A DNA stretch of 64,000 nucleotides from Bostrychus sinensis (taxonomy: Eukaryota; Chordata; Actinopteri; Gobiiformes; Eleotridae): the NCBI GenBank assembly GCA_020698575.1, contig CM036258.1:23208795-23272794 (forward strand), given 5' to 3'. The position numbers and the translations under genes are program-made. Below, piece by piece: positions 25,355-36,718 of this stretch. The first letter of the stretch is position 1, and the number at the start of each line of letters is the position of its first letter. The notes beneath the pieces were generated by a model. That model worked only from the letters and a program-made list of their open reading frames with translations. It searched no databases and had not been told where the DNA came from.

Positions 25355-25500
25355 CACATCAGAAAATATTTGGCTTTCAAAATACCATCTTCAATAGACT
25401 AAAATGGGAACTGCTAAACAAGGCAGAACTCAACCCGGACTAAACCAGGCTGAGTCAGATCTAAACAAGGACTGAACAAAGAACTGACTAAATTATCTCC
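25355..25500 (+). mobile_element. hAT-like family C element, partial with short array
   Basis: Starts with CATCAGAAAATATTTGGC, shared with 10458 and 42178. It runs into a short degenerate array (CGGACTAAACCAGGCTGAG, GATCTAAACAAGGACTG). Neither terminal hAT end is visible. Confidence 0.55.
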
Positions 25501-26583
25501 TCCACACATGCTCAGTCCCACACATCCAGACTCGCCTTGGTGCTGTCCTAGTAATGGCCAGTATCAGCGCTCTCTCGGCCCACGACTTTCGATAAAAGCC
25601 AGAGGAGCTCCCTTTATCTGCTCTGCTGAAAGTCGGCCATTGACACCAAGCACTTTAGAGGAAGTAGCACTCACTAGGAGCATCCATCCATCCTCTCATC
25701 TCCTCTGTGACAGTGGCAGGCGCTTCCTGCAACAGCAGCTCCATTTAGAATGACTTTTATAGGGTTGTGCTAAAATACATACACAAATATCACAGATACT
25801 GTGCTTTTGAATAAGAGACACACTTCTACTGATTGTTGGTCCACACTGCCTGACAACACTAAATTAATGGCAGCACAAAAAGTGTCTACAGTACTTCAGC
25901 TGAGAAAAATGTGTGTGCATAAGAATTTAGGGAAATGTCAATACAAAACTCATGTTTTGTGACCTAAATAGTGATAAATCAACAATATACATACAGTAGT
26001 TTTGATTTTTAACCATTTAATCTCAAGGAATGGTACTGATACATGGAAGATTACAAAACATCTGAATAACTTTTTGCACAATGAAGCCAATTGTATGTTC
26101 ACTGAATCTAAAATGTATGTTTTTTTATGGGGTATTTGAAGTGGTCCTGTCTTTATTTTATAGTAACAAGTGCTATAGAAACAACATTGTGTCAGCATAA
26201 ATAGGACGATCCATGTTACTATGCAGTACAGGAAATTAATATGTATGTGATCAGTTAAAGATAACATCTGGATAGGCCTCCATCGCCTCTGTCCTGATGC
26301 TAACGCCACTGTGTGGTGATTTGCTGTATTGCAACAAAAACATCCCATGTGGCTCAGAATGGATTTTTTCCTTTAGTAAATACTTGTCTGAGCAACATTT
26401 TATGACGTCACACCTCTTCCTGGTTTTGATCCCATTTGATCCCCGTGGCCTTTTTGTCATGCCCTGAGTACCCCCTCACCCATAAAGTGCTGATGGTTCT
26501 TGGTGTTCAAATTAACAAATCTCTTAATCAGTGCAAAGATATTGTATACTTACTTTGTTATTGAAACTTAAATTCAAAAAATA
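25501..26583. other. Unassigned intergenic sequence
   Basis: No gene is supported. The 25510-25740 part is GC-richer with a short chance frame. The rest is AT-rich. Confidence 0.45.
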
Positions 26584-26649
26584 AAAATATATTCTAAAAA
26601 AATATATTTCTATAATAATATATTTTTAATAATAATTTTTTCATAATTT

Positions 26650-27536
26650 TTATGGACAGAATTTCTAAGTACAGCCAGGGGCCGGAGGGAGTCTGGTTTG
26701 GGAACCACAGGATTTCATCTTTGCTTTTTGCAGATGATGTTGTCCTGTTGGCTTCATCAAGCCAAGACCTTCAGCATGTGCTGGGGCGGTTTGCGGCTGA
26801 GTGTGAAGCAGCTGGGATGAGAATCAGTACCTCCAAGTCCGAGGCCATGGTTCTCGACCGGAAAAGGGTGGTTTGCCCTCTCCGGGTTGGGGGGGAGCTC
26901 CTGCCTCAAGTGGAGGAGTTCAAGTATCTTGGGGTCTTGTTCACGAGTGAGGGAAGGATGGAGTGTGAGATCGACAGGACGGATCGGTGCAGCGTCTGCA
27001 GTAATGCGGTCGTTGTATCGGTCTGTTGTGGTAAAGAAGGAGCTGAGCCGAAAGGCGAAGCTCTCGATTTACCGGTCGATCTACGTTCCTACTCTCACCT
27101 ATGGTCATGAGCTTTGGGTCATGACCGAAAGGACAAGATCCCGGATACAAGCAGCCGAAATGAGTTTCCTCCGCAGGGTGGCTGGGCGCACCCTTAGAGA
27201 TAGTGTGAGGAGCTCAGTTACACAGGAGGAGCTCGGAGTAGAGCTGCTGCTCCTCCACATTGAGAGGGGTCAGTTGAGGTGGCTCGGGCATCTGTTTCGG
27301 ATGCCTCCTGGATGCCTTCCTGGGGAGGTGCTCGGGGCATGTCACACTGGGAGGAGGCCCCGGGGAAGACCTAGGACACGCTGGAGGGACTATGTCTCTC
27401 AGGCTGGCCTGGGAACGCCTTGGGGTGCCCCCGGTAGAGCTGGAGGAAGTGTCTGTGGAGAGGGAAGTCTGGGCATCTCTGCTTAGACTGCTGCCCCTGT
27501 GACCCGGTCGCGGATAAAGCGGAAGAAGATGGATGG
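26650..27536 (+). pseudogene. RTE/Rex3-type LINE: reverse transcriptase C-terminal half, frameshifted
   Basis: The frame contains the RT catalytic box LLFADDVVLLA (26721-26753) and continues through EAAGMRISTSKSEAMVL and EEFKYLGVLFTSEG. An extra base near 26979 shifts it by +1, after which SIYVPTLTYGHELWVMTER and GRRPRGRPRTRWRDYVS follow. A second extra base at 27401 disrupts the last residues. The 3' end is GGAAGAAGATGGATGG, the GATG-tail style of fish Rex3/RTE elements. The N-terminal endonuclease and early RT motifs are missing, so this is a 5'-truncated dead copy. An identical AAAATATATTCT lies at 26584-26595 and 27537-27548 and may be the target duplication. Confidence 0.9.
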
Positions 27537-27560
27537 AAAATATATTCTGCTTGCCTTTAA

Positions 27561-27592
27561 AAAATAAAATAAAATAAAATAAAATAAAAATA
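27561..27592 (+). repeat. (AAAAT)n microsatellite
   Basis: About six perfect AAAAT units just downstream of the LINE 3' end. Confidence 0.9.
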
Positions 27593-28689
27593 TAACAATA
27601 TAAGCTCCAATTATGATTATCCATTTTACTGTATATTTTAGGTTCAAAATTTAAACAATGAACATTTTCAGATATGTAGCTACATTATAGGCCATATTAG
27701 AAAAATGGCTTTACTTTTTGCTGTGTTGCATTTGTTAAACAAGGCTAACAGATTAAATATTGTTCTCATATTCCCACCAATACCAAGGCCACAACGATAA
27801 AACTGGATTATGTTCAAGTGGCAATATGGCAATGCACTAATATTAATTGAGAGACCTCTAGTGGCAAAAATGTAGTCAGCTTAATTCCCTTTTGTCAGTG
27901 CAAAATCTTATCTACAGTGTCCACTTCATGATAACAATGACTCAGAGCCTCCCGGCTGGCTGTTTTGTGCAAACATGCTAATTCTTTTCCAACCACCCAC
28001 TTCACCAATGGCAACCTCTACAGAAAAAGTCAATCATAGCCTGCGCCCGCTTTAACTGACGGACAAAGGGGAACAGGACTGGAGTTGGTGGGTGATTTGA
28101 TTGCTGACAAGTGAGGGGAAAAGGTCCGTTAGCCAACAAAAGGCCAAATCTTATTGTAAACGTTGTAGCACTCAATTGTAGGATGATGGGGAGCGTGGAC
28201 AATGGAACAGCAGGCCGCGCACACCAGTAATGACAACCAAAGTGCCAACAGCAGGTGTCTTCCATTCAACTCTAGGCAGGTTAATAAAGCCCCCCCCACC
28301 CACCCCCAAAAGTCAATAAACAAGAGCTTGTTCACACACTGGCTAATTGTCCTCTGCCTGCACCGCTCTGGAGAAACAACATGGCCGTGTAGAGGAATAT
28401 AAAGGAAAGAGGAAAAACTTGAGGGCCTCTGTTTGTGACAGTGATGGGGGGCTTATGACTGTGGACGCTAACTGTGTGGGACTTTGTCACTTCAGTTTAC
28501 TATGGTAGTTTAAGCTTAAGGCTGCAGCTTCTAGTAACTCTAGCTTCATGGGTAACTGCCTGCTTAGGGTGACCAGACCAGACTATTTAACACCTTTAGG
28601 CTCCTTGTCCCATGTCCCAAACCTATCTGTAGAAACACTCAGTTTTTAACAGACCATGTCTCAGTCCCCATTTTAACTAATGTTCCTTG
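27593..28689. other. Unassigned intergenic sequence
   Basis: No gene is supported. The 28000-28420 interval is of more balanced composition, with a C-rich CCCCCCCCACCCACCCCC string near 28290. It is a possible conserved non-coding block, unproven. Confidence 0.45.
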
Positions 28690-28760
28690 ATGTAAAGCGC
28701 TTTGAGTGCCCATGAAGGTGGAAAAGCGCTATATAAAAATGTGACCATTTACCATTTACC
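28690..28760 (+). repeat. SINE-like type 2, tail fragment
   Basis: TGTAAAGCGCTTTGAGTGCC followed by AAAAGCGCTATATAAAAATG is the tail of the type 2 unit. The same tail is seen inverted at 29287-29350. Confidence 0.75.
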
Positions 28761-28785
28761 AAAAGCAGAGGACACGATGAACACA

Positions 28786-29124
28786 GAGGGCACAGTGGCA
28801 GAGCGGTTAGTGTTCTCCCAGCAAGGAGATCATGGATTCGATCCTCGGCCGGCCAACACACAAACACTCTGGGTGGAGTCTGCATGTCCTCACCATGTTA
28901 CTGTGGGTTCTCTCCAGGTCCTCCAACTTCCTCTCACCATCTAAAAACATGCATGTGTTAGGTGAAATGATGACTGAAATTGCCCCTAGTGAATGAATAT
29001 CTGTCTGTGTATGTCTCTGTGTTAGCACTACAACAAGCTGGCCACTGTCCAGAGTGTACCCCACCTAAGGCCCAAAAAGTTACTGAGATAGGCTCCAGTC
29101 ATCTGCAACACCTAACAGGAATAA
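28786..29124 (+). repeat. tRNA-related SINE-like repeat, type 1, near full-length copy
   Basis: A-box-like TGGCAGAGCGG (28797-28807) and B-box-like ATTCGATCC (28836-28844) lie about 30 bases apart, as in tRNA-derived pol III promoters. The body follows: GGTGGAGTCTGCATGTCC, CTGTGGGTTCTCTCCAGG, AAAACATGCATGTGTTAGG, then GTCCAGAGTGTACCCCACC and GAGATAGGCTCCAGTC. It is the best copy in the window for defining the family. Confidence 0.8.
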
Positions 29125-29286
29125 ATTGCCACCGTCATGTATTTCAGAAGCTATTTTGTCACTTGGTGAGTTCAAATGCACCGTGATTAGTGAAAAAATG
29201 TAAGCCCCAGTTTTTGAGTCTAAAAACTTGGTCACCCTACATCTGCTGTTTCTCAAAGGCCCACTAATATTATCAGAGATTCTACC

Positions 29287-29572
29287 TATACTAAGTAATA
29301 CTAATAATAATGCATTAGTCTTATACAGTGCTTTTTTAGACACTCAATTTGGAACATTATTCATTCACTTTTCAATCACACTCAGTAACGAACGAGTGGC
29401 TTCCATTTTGTGCCTACGGCCCCTCTGACCACCATCAAACACACATTCATACAGGCAAGTTAGGTTAAGTGTCTTGCCAAAGACACAACAGCAGTAGGCA
29501 ATGCCAGCAGCGGGGATCCAACCGCCAACCTGTGTGTGTGCGAATGTCTCTACTGACTGAGCCACTGCCACA
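29287..29572 (-). repeat. tRNA-related SINE-like repeat, type 2, full copy
   Basis: On the minus strand it reads from a GGCAGTGGCTCAGTCAGTAG head (A-box-like), through a B-box-like GGTTGGCGGTTGGATCCCC, GTGTCTTTGGCAAGACACTT and GTCAGAGGGGCCGTAGGC, to an AAAGCACTGTATAAGAC tail with ATTATTATTAG. The order matches the partial copies at 3116, 28690 and 30525. Confidence 0.75.
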
Positions 29573-29744
29573 GAGGAGTACATAAACGGTTTCAATTTCA
29601 GGTAAGCTAAGTAACAAGGGGACATTTTTTTTTACATTTCCAATGATTTCCCTGACATTCCCTTTCAAGCGACCAAAACCATTAAAGTAACTATCAACCT
29701 CAAAACATTATGTTCAAATAAAACTACAAACATGTCTTCTTCAG

Positions 29745-29880
29745 TTGGTTGCTCATTTGCACAAGCAGCTGCAACTCCTACCATTTTATTCAGGGTCGCC
29801 ACAGCAAACCAGCTGCACTGTGACTTGGCAGGGTTTTACACCGGATGCCCTTCCTGTTGCAACCAGCCACATACTGTTAT
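29745..29880. repeat. Fish interspersed repeat fragment
   Basis: TTTATTCAGGGTCGCCACAG and CCGGATGCCCTTCCTGTTGC are segments I know as widespread in teleost genomes. The parent element is not identified. Confidence 0.55.
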
Positions 29881-30524
29881 AGATCTTTTTAGTGTTTGTA
29901 AACAGAACTGTCTGTGTTCCAAAGACTGGTACTGGAAGTTAAAAAGCCAGTGATACATTTTAAATGGCGGCTTTAGCACCAGCCAGCAAACATTCCAAAT
30001 TATCCAAATTATGAATAATCAATATAGTTTTGGCAACTGACAACCACTCAACCTCATGTGAGTAATATCAGAGCTTGGTTTTATAACATTAGCGAGTGTG
30101 TCAACATTTAGCCGTTTAATGTAATGTTGCAATTAGCGTCTAATAATTAGCGTACAAGCTAAAGGCTATGTAATTTATATTTCTTAATTTCAATGTTATG
30201 CAGGAAAAATAGTAACAGAAATGTGTCAGACCACAATAGTTTGACATTGTTTGCTCAGATTTCACTTATATCTTCAGTCACCACAAATCCTACTTTCACT
30301 TTAACAACTGGTACTGACACTCAGATCTAGGAGATATTAATTCATTTTTAATAATAATTAAAATAAATAAATAAAAAAAAAAAAAAAAACATTTGTTCCT
30401 GCGCTCCAGAAATGCCTATATAATTTTTTTATGCTCCATTGTAGAAGTGGATGGGATAGAATGTTAATCTCGGTACTAGGCTGCGCAACTTTTCTAAATA
30501 CGTATGTCACTCCTGGAATGGTCT
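29881..30524. other. Unassigned intergenic sequence
   Basis: AT-rich, with an AAATAAATAAATAAAA-type run and a long A-run at about 30360-30390. No gene is supported. Confidence 0.5.
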
Positions 30525-30630
30525 ATTGGAGTCGGTAAAGTGTCTTGCCCAGCGACACGACAGTATGGGCTTAGGACGAGATTTGAACTGCCAACCCTCC
30601 AGTTAACGCCACTGTCGCCCCAACCACTAC
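30525..30630 (-). repeat. SINE-like type 2, head fragment
   Basis: AAAGTGTCTTGCCCAGCGAC, GAGATTTGAACTGCCAACC and GCCACTGTCGCCCCAACC are the reverse complement of the type 2 head. The tail is absent. Confidence 0.7.
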
Positions 30631-30919
30631 CAAACAATAAAGATTATAAATTTTGCATAGTTTTAAAATTCATAAAAACATCAACTGCACTGCAATTAGT
30701 CCCAAACATATAGTTCCCTGCAAGCATTTTAGCTATAAACTAGCCACACTCTGGATTACCTCAAAATAAACATGGTCCCCAGTCTTTCACAGATGTGCTT
30801 TCCAGTGATTCATAGATACATACATTTGCTTGCTTGCTTTTAATCTGACAAAAGAAAAAGTCATAAAGCACCACTTTAAGCGTAAACTGATGTATGTTGA
30901 AGGTCCATCATGTTGACGA

Positions 30920-31652
30920 CCAGTTTAGTCCTTGTTTTAGACCTAGTATAGACCTGGTTTAGGACTGGTTTTGTCCTGGTTTAGACTTGGCTTAGTCCTG
31001 CCTTTTTTGTAAATAAATCCAGCTTTAGAATGGTTTTGTCCTGGTTGGGCCCTAGTTTAGTCTTGGTTTTGTCCTTATTTAGACTTTGTTAAGTCCTTGC
31101 TTTGACCTGGTATAGTTCTGTCTTTTTCATAAAGAAGTCCGGGTTTAAACTATTTTTTTCTGGTTAAGCCCCAGTTTTGTCCTGGTTTAGACCTGGTTTG
31201 ATCTTGATTTAGCCCTGTTTTGGTCCTGGTTTAGCCCTGGTTTGGTCTTGGTTTAGCCCTAGTTTAGTCCCTGTTTAGACCTGGTTTACTCCTGTCTTTT
31301 TCCAAAATAAGTCCAGGTTTATTAAACTATTTTTTTTTCTGGTTTAGCCCTGGTTTAGTTCTGGTTTAGACCTGGTTTGGTCTTGGTTTAGGCCTGGTTT
31401 GGTCCTGGTTTACTTATTTTTCCAAAATAAGTCTGGTTTCAATGATATATTAGCCCTGGTTTGGTCCTGGTTTAGACCTGGTTTGGTCTTGGTTTAGCCC
31501 TTGTTTCAATCTGGTTTACTCCTGTCTTTTTTGTAAATACATCTGCGTTTAGATCTGGTTTAGTCTCATACTGAAATACTGAAAATCTTTTATTTGGGTT
31601 GTCATTATGGAGTGAACGTGGCTCCTGAAGCCAGCCCAGTTGAGAAGCACTG
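30920..31652 (-). mobile_element. hAT-like family C element with long array, minus orientation
   Basis: About 640 bases of degenerate tandem units such as TGGTTTAGTCCTGGTTTAGA and TGGTTTGGTCTTGG lie at 30920-31565, the reverse complement of the array at 42196. The right edge GTTGAGAAGCACTG (ending 31652) is a hAT-type end (CAGTGCTTCTCAAC in reverse). The opposite end is not seen, so it may be eroded or truncated. Confidence 0.65.
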
Positions 31653-32208
31653 CTCTAATATGGACACTCCCACATCTTACAGTAGATTTCCTCATGCGTC
31701 CTGTTATTGATCCATGCCACATACTGTACATGTTGTTACCATTCTTCTTACCCATGTCCCCCAGGCTGCTGTGCAATGTTCTTCCTTCAACAAACGCCCA
31801 TTAAACAGCTCCTGATGTTACAGAGGAGAAAATAAGCGGTCCAGCCAGGATCCTCCCTCAAACCATCCTTCACCAGGCTGCCCACTCTTTTCCTAGAGAT
31901 CATTTTTGTGGACAGTTTCTAGACACAATCTCAGACTCTCACACACTTCCAAAAGCATAAATAATGTCTTCATAAAATAGATTTTTTAGAACCGGAGAAT
32001 AACTGGACTAAACTTTTCATGTGCCTATATTAACATGTACTAGCTAAACAGCCATGTACTGTGAGTTAGAGTGTTTTTGTTTTTCTGTGATTGGGATCTA
32101 GATAAACAAAAATGTGTTTTGGGTTAAGGTTTTGCTACAGTTGTTTTACTATGCCCTCTTAGTCAGATTTCTAACTTTTGTCTGGGTAAAAAAGGTTTGC
32201 AAACATTG
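31653..32208. other. Unassigned intergenic sequence
   Basis: No gene or repeat recognised. Confidence 0.5.
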
Positions 32209-33309
32209 TAGTGTGGCCTGTCAGACAAACTCTTTTTCTATTCTACACAAAGAAGTTAGTCTGGTATCCCTAAGTTTTATTTCTGAAAATAATAATAATA
32301 ATAATAATAATAATCTTTATTTCTATAGCACTTTTCTGAGCAAGTTCCAAAGTGCTTTCCAGTGCAAAAATACATAAAATCTCCCACAAAGACCCATGAA
32401 CATACAATATAATACAAGCCAATAAAAGACAAAATGCAAACACATATTACAACTGCGATTAAAAAATATTAGATTAAAAATAATAATAGATATAAGATAT
32501 ATATAGATATAAATAATAATAGATTAAAAATACAGTAAAAATACAATAATAAAATACTAACTTAAATTAAAATCAGGCAAAGGTACCCTTTAGTGGCCTT
32601 CTGGGTTTTAGGGACAACCAGTAAGGCTCCCTCCCCAGAAGTGGAATGACCTGGAGGGGACATATGGGGCGAGGAGGTCAGATAAATAGTGTTGTGCCAA
32701 ACTTTTAAGAGCTTTAAGTCAACATAAAAATTTTAATATCAATCCAAAACTTCACAGGAAGCCAGTGGAATGGGGTGATTTCTGTGGGCAAAACAATGAC
32801 AGGCGGAGTAAGCAATCAGGGAAACAAAGGGCGGGATGTAAGCAGCACACCACTGACCCAAACAAATGTGGTGCATTGTCGGTTTTGCCATAAAACACCA
32901 GAATACACCGCATTATGATCAGCTCTGTACTTATTTCTGAATGGGGACAGCAGCAGAAGCGAGTTGTACAAAGACTTGTAGAAAAAGTCACTTTGTTTGA
33001 ATGTGGTTGTTACATCGAGTGCCAATGGGACTTTACTGTTGTTAAAATGAAAACAAGACGAAGAAAAAAATCCCACAGAGGACCCAACAACAATCTGGAC
33101 TTCAGCAGAACCAACAGGTGATGAAGGAAAGCACTAAACGCTGCTAATCAGGTCAGAGAAGTTAATAAATTAGCTCAGTATTAGCCAGCGCTACCTTGTT
33201 TTTTTTCAATAGGAGATTACCTTTTGTATTTGAAAGACGTGCTGCAGATAAACGGCTGTGATAGGCCAGTTCCAAATCAACTGGGGTGAGAGGCTGGCTG
33301 GCCAGGCTA
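32209..33309 (+). mobile_element. hAT-like family A element, split by an L2-like insertion
   Basis: The left end TAGTGTGGCCTGTCAGAC is followed by AAACTCTTTTTCTATTC and TTAGTCTGGTATCCC, as at 36719 and 50302. The element is interrupted at 32286-32777 and resumes with AACAATGACAGGCGGAGTAA. Later parts (GGACAGCAGCAGAAGCGAG, CAGATAAACGGCTGTGATAG) match the other copies, and it closes with GGCTGGCCAGGCTA at 33309. No clear 8-bp flanking duplication remains. Confidence 0.8.
32286..32777 (-). mobile_element. L2-like LINE 3' end inserted in a family A element
   Basis: Minus-strand translation of 32700-32760 gives FHWLPVKFWIDIKIF, the conserved C-terminal 'HWLPV..RI.FKIL' region of L2-type LINE ORF2. 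Further on, LLVVPKTQKATKG (in another frame) is the following conserved block. The 3' end is an (ATT)n tract, here (AAT)n at 32287-32314. ATTTCTG lies at both junctions (32279-32285, 32778-32784), giving a 7-bp target duplication. Stops and frameshifts show that it is dead. Confidence 0.8.
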
Positions 33310-33311
33310 GC

Positions 33312-33580
33312 ACGGTGCGGGATAGACATAACATGATATAATGACTAATTAGCACAGCTATTAGCAACATGATGCTTACAGATAAATGAGCTGACGTAGT
33401 GGCTGCAGTTTCATGTGTCTACGTAGAGAGTGGTGAGAGCAAGCGTTTTCAGCTCTTGAGAAGGTCAGTGCCTCAGCATACAGAATGCCTAAATGCAACA
33501 AAATACTACTGCAGGGATGTTTTTGGACAGAAAACGATATAACATGGTTAAAAGAGCGGTAGTAATAAAAGTGTACTTCC
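33312..33580 (-). repeat. Short interspersed element, family B (subtype 1), minus copy
   Basis: ACTAATTAGCACAGCTATTAG, AACATGATGCTTACAG and ATAACATGGTTAAAAGAG match 41327-41455 and the reverse complement of the head of copy 1. (First motif shortened: TAATTAGCACAGCTATTAG.) It abuts the family A end. It is truncated and lacks a recognisable far end. Confidence 0.6.
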
Positions 33581-35150
33581 ATGACTTTTTTTTTTTTTCT
33601 GCCCAACTACATTCCAGGTTTTCCAGGATGTGTAGGAAGCCTCAATAAGGAACCTGCGTAGGAACATGAAATAATATGTCATTTGCCTTGATAAGATCCG
33701 AGGATGCTGAGGCGTAATAGGAACAACATGGCCGGTAATGAGACGGAGGAGTAGACATGGATTAGCAGCATTCCTCCTGATGGACTTTTATGGAGGGAAA
33801 AAAGAATAGCGCTGCCTCGTTTATTTGATTTTCGGAGGTTGCGGTCGGGAAGGAAAAAAAAAAAAAAACCTCTGGATAAATGCATGTTACATCGGGGCTA
33901 AATATTTCCACCCCGTGAAAAAATGCCGGAGCAAACACAAGCCAGATTTGCGGACTGGTGGTGGGACCGTTGTGGCTATTTGTTTACACGCTGCTCCGAG
34001 TGCCTTTCACAAATAAATAGCAAGGCTCACCGCTTTCCGTGGTCTGAGCAGGTGCTTCTCCCTGACCATTGTAAGCTAAAGTTACTGTTTACCAGATCTG
34101 CGTCCTTTCCCCTCAACGTGAAGTGTTTAGCAAATAAAAGAGTGCGGCCTGAGATGGATTGTTGGAGCCCGAGGTGAGCACATGCATCGCTGACATCTTC
34201 ACTAAAAGGCTTCCATCAAAGTGAAACATTTGCTTGTAATGTCCCTCGTCTCGTACACGTCAAACGCATCTGGTCTTCGTGTTGTGGAGAAAGAAATCTG
34301 CTACTATCCGTCTTCCATATTTTTCCTACCTTCAGAAAGCTTGTAAAGGGAACATATGACTGTACAGGGTGCAATAGTTCATGCGTTTTAGGCAGTTGTG
34401 AGCAGCAGGTTTCTAGGACACAACTGAATTCCATGTATTGGATTCAGAAAATCGTTAAATACACCAAAATAACATAGTTTGCACACACCATTCCTGGAAA
34501 AAAACTTACATTTAAATTTAAACCCGTGGAAAAGGTTTTACTATCTCCTGGAACAAATTCACAGGACGCACAAACTGAGCACTACTTTTTTTACAATAGC
34601 ATGTCCCTACAGGGCTACCATAGGTGCACACAGATTGGTGTACTGGTTGTAAAGGGCTAAAGAGGACGAGTGGAAGTGGATGTGGACTTACTAACATGGC
34701 TGAGCAACATGGCTCCTTTTGTTAAGTCATATTGCTCACATCATGGGCTGTTCTCATTTTATACTGCAAATTGGTTTAGTAGTTCAAAACACTGCTTTTA
34801 AGGTATGTACTGTGTTTGCAGGATTTAACCCACAGTCCCCAATGGGACCCTTTTAGAGTTTTCCAAATGTATTTTTTGCTCTCATTTTGGCATTTCTTAC
34901 ACTAGGGTGATAATATTTGACAAAGATGTTCATTAATAAGTGAATTTCAGAATTTCAGCATCACAACTGAAAAAACGAAATATTCTACTGTCTAGACAAA
35001 AAACTCACACTCTTCCTCTTAAACCCCTTTTTGGTCCCATTGACTCACATTAAAATCACTTATTTTCATAGTACTGCCATTGCAATACAGAAATGTTAAA
35101 TCAATCAAATGTTAATTCCTCTGTAACCCTGCCAGTCAGAGGCTAAAAGA
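33581..35150. other. Unassigned intergenic sequence
   Basis: No gene is supported. The 33690-34180 part is of balanced composition with an A15-like run near 33855, and it carries short overlapping chance frames. It is a candidate conserved block, unproven. Confidence 0.45.
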
Positions 35151-35211
35151 TACACACACACACACACACACACACAGACACAGACACACACACACACACA
35201 CGCGCGCGCAC
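35151..35211 (+). repeat. (CA)n microsatellite ending in (CG)n
   Basis: About 22 bases of (AC)n, two imperfect CAGACA units, another (AC)n run and a terminal CGCGCGCG. Alternating purine-pyrimidine runs of this kind are often length-variable. Confidence 0.95.
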
Positions 35212-35499
35212 CACTATTGTGGGAAATGATTCCCTTATAATTACCATTATATAACAGTGACTGTAGACCAGCCCTTTTAGGGCTTTAAGAGGGATAAAGT
35301 GACTTTGTGCCCTTTTTTGTAATGGCATAAAAAGTTAAAATGTATCAAAAATAAGTGTTAATGCTAATCAGTGACCTATCTGGGACCCTGCACAAACCAA
35401 AAACACTTTGTATCTTTAAACAGTAAATAATTCATGTTTTATTTACAAACATGGAAATATATAAACAAATTGATATTTAAATGGTTTTAAAATATTATT

Positions 35500-35572
35500 A
35501 TAACCTTTATTTAGACAGGGAAAACCAATTGAGAGTCTAGCTCTCTTTTGCAATGGTGCCCTGAAAATACAT
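35500..35572. repeat. Fish interspersed repeat tail
   Basis: ATAACCTTTATTTAGACAGG, CCAATTGAGAGTCTAGC and CTCTTTTGCAATGGTGCCC resemble a widespread teleost element end with 'TTTATTTAACCAGG..CCCATTGAGA'. The parent element is not determined. Confidence 0.5.
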
Positions 35573-36718
35573 AAAGATAACACAATGAAATGTACAAATT
35601 AAAACAATACAATTAGTATGATAAATAAAAGACAATAAATAAATGTGAAAATAAATTTGCTATGTATGACGAGGACATGGGTTGTTGATTAAAAACCGAA
35701 AAACATTTTTTTTTCTTCATGTTTTATATTTTTAAATGTAACCCAGTGACCTAAAAGGGCTTTAAGAGGAAGAATGCAATTTTTTAAAAGGAGGGCCTGA
35801 GGGTTAATGTAAAATTTGGTAATGTCATTATATGGAAAGCAGTTGACTTGCCTAGAATCAAGTACAGCAAAATGCCATTGTATCATTTGGTAACCATTTG
35901 GTATGGTTCTGTGGTATCCATGCATCGCTTCCTTTTTTTTTTGATCCACCAACACATTCCAAACACTTGTCCCTTTCTCCTTCCTCCTTCCTCACCTGTA
36001 AGGGAACGTTAATGCAACCAGCAGTGTTGAGGCATACTGACCTCATTCATCTGGACTCCATTTTGTTTGCTGAGATGCTATCTGCTTTCATCCAGCATTG
36101 CAATCAAACAATAAAGTGGCAAGATTAAGCCAGTGTTATGTGAAAGGTTTGACATCAACAGGAGAGGTAACATGAGAAGTAGTGATTTTCCCAGCACTAC
36201 ATCACCAGTACCATGTCCTTATTTCATAAACAAGATTAAACCAGCTCACGTCATCAGTAAAAGATGTTTTTCCCATGCCCTCGGCCCAAGTGGAGGAAAT
36301 GGACTGGAGCAGGGCTGAACTGGAAAACATTCAGAGTTTAATTGACAGAAAATTATTAATGGTGGTCAATGGGAAAGCAAAATGTGAGTGACTTATGGTG
36401 GATTAAGTACACCCAGGCTGCTAAAAAACACTTGAGGGCAAGATGGAATTCTATGAGGAGCCCATGCAATTACTTACTTCAACTGTTTTGGCCTTATGGA
36501 CTTTCGCACCCTCTCGTATTTTAAGCAAATTTTTAAAAAGTCAAAGTTCCTACACACTAACATACATTCTCTGCCATTTTTGTGTTGTGGGGCACTGGAG
36601 GTTATCTCTACTTCAGGGCTGAGGCAAGCTACCCCCTGGACAAAGGCCAGTTAGTTCCAGGACACACTATAACACTGGACGGTGCAGCATGGGTCGTGTC
36701 AGTGCAGGACGGTTTGGT
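35573..36718. other. Unassigned intergenic sequence
   Basis: AT-rich on the left, with no gene supported. The last 60 bases (AACACTGGACGGTGCAGCAT, GTCAGTGCAGGACGG) are GC-richer and may be the displaced left part of the family E element at 37311-37691, split by the family A insertion. Confidence 0.45.

Noticed and set aside
25950..26348. 132-codon minus-strand frame
   Set aside because: AT-rich chance frame with no family likeness.
28797..28844. tRNA-like A and B boxes
   Set aside because: Part of a repeated SINE-like unit; no cloverleaf with paired arms, so not a tRNA gene.
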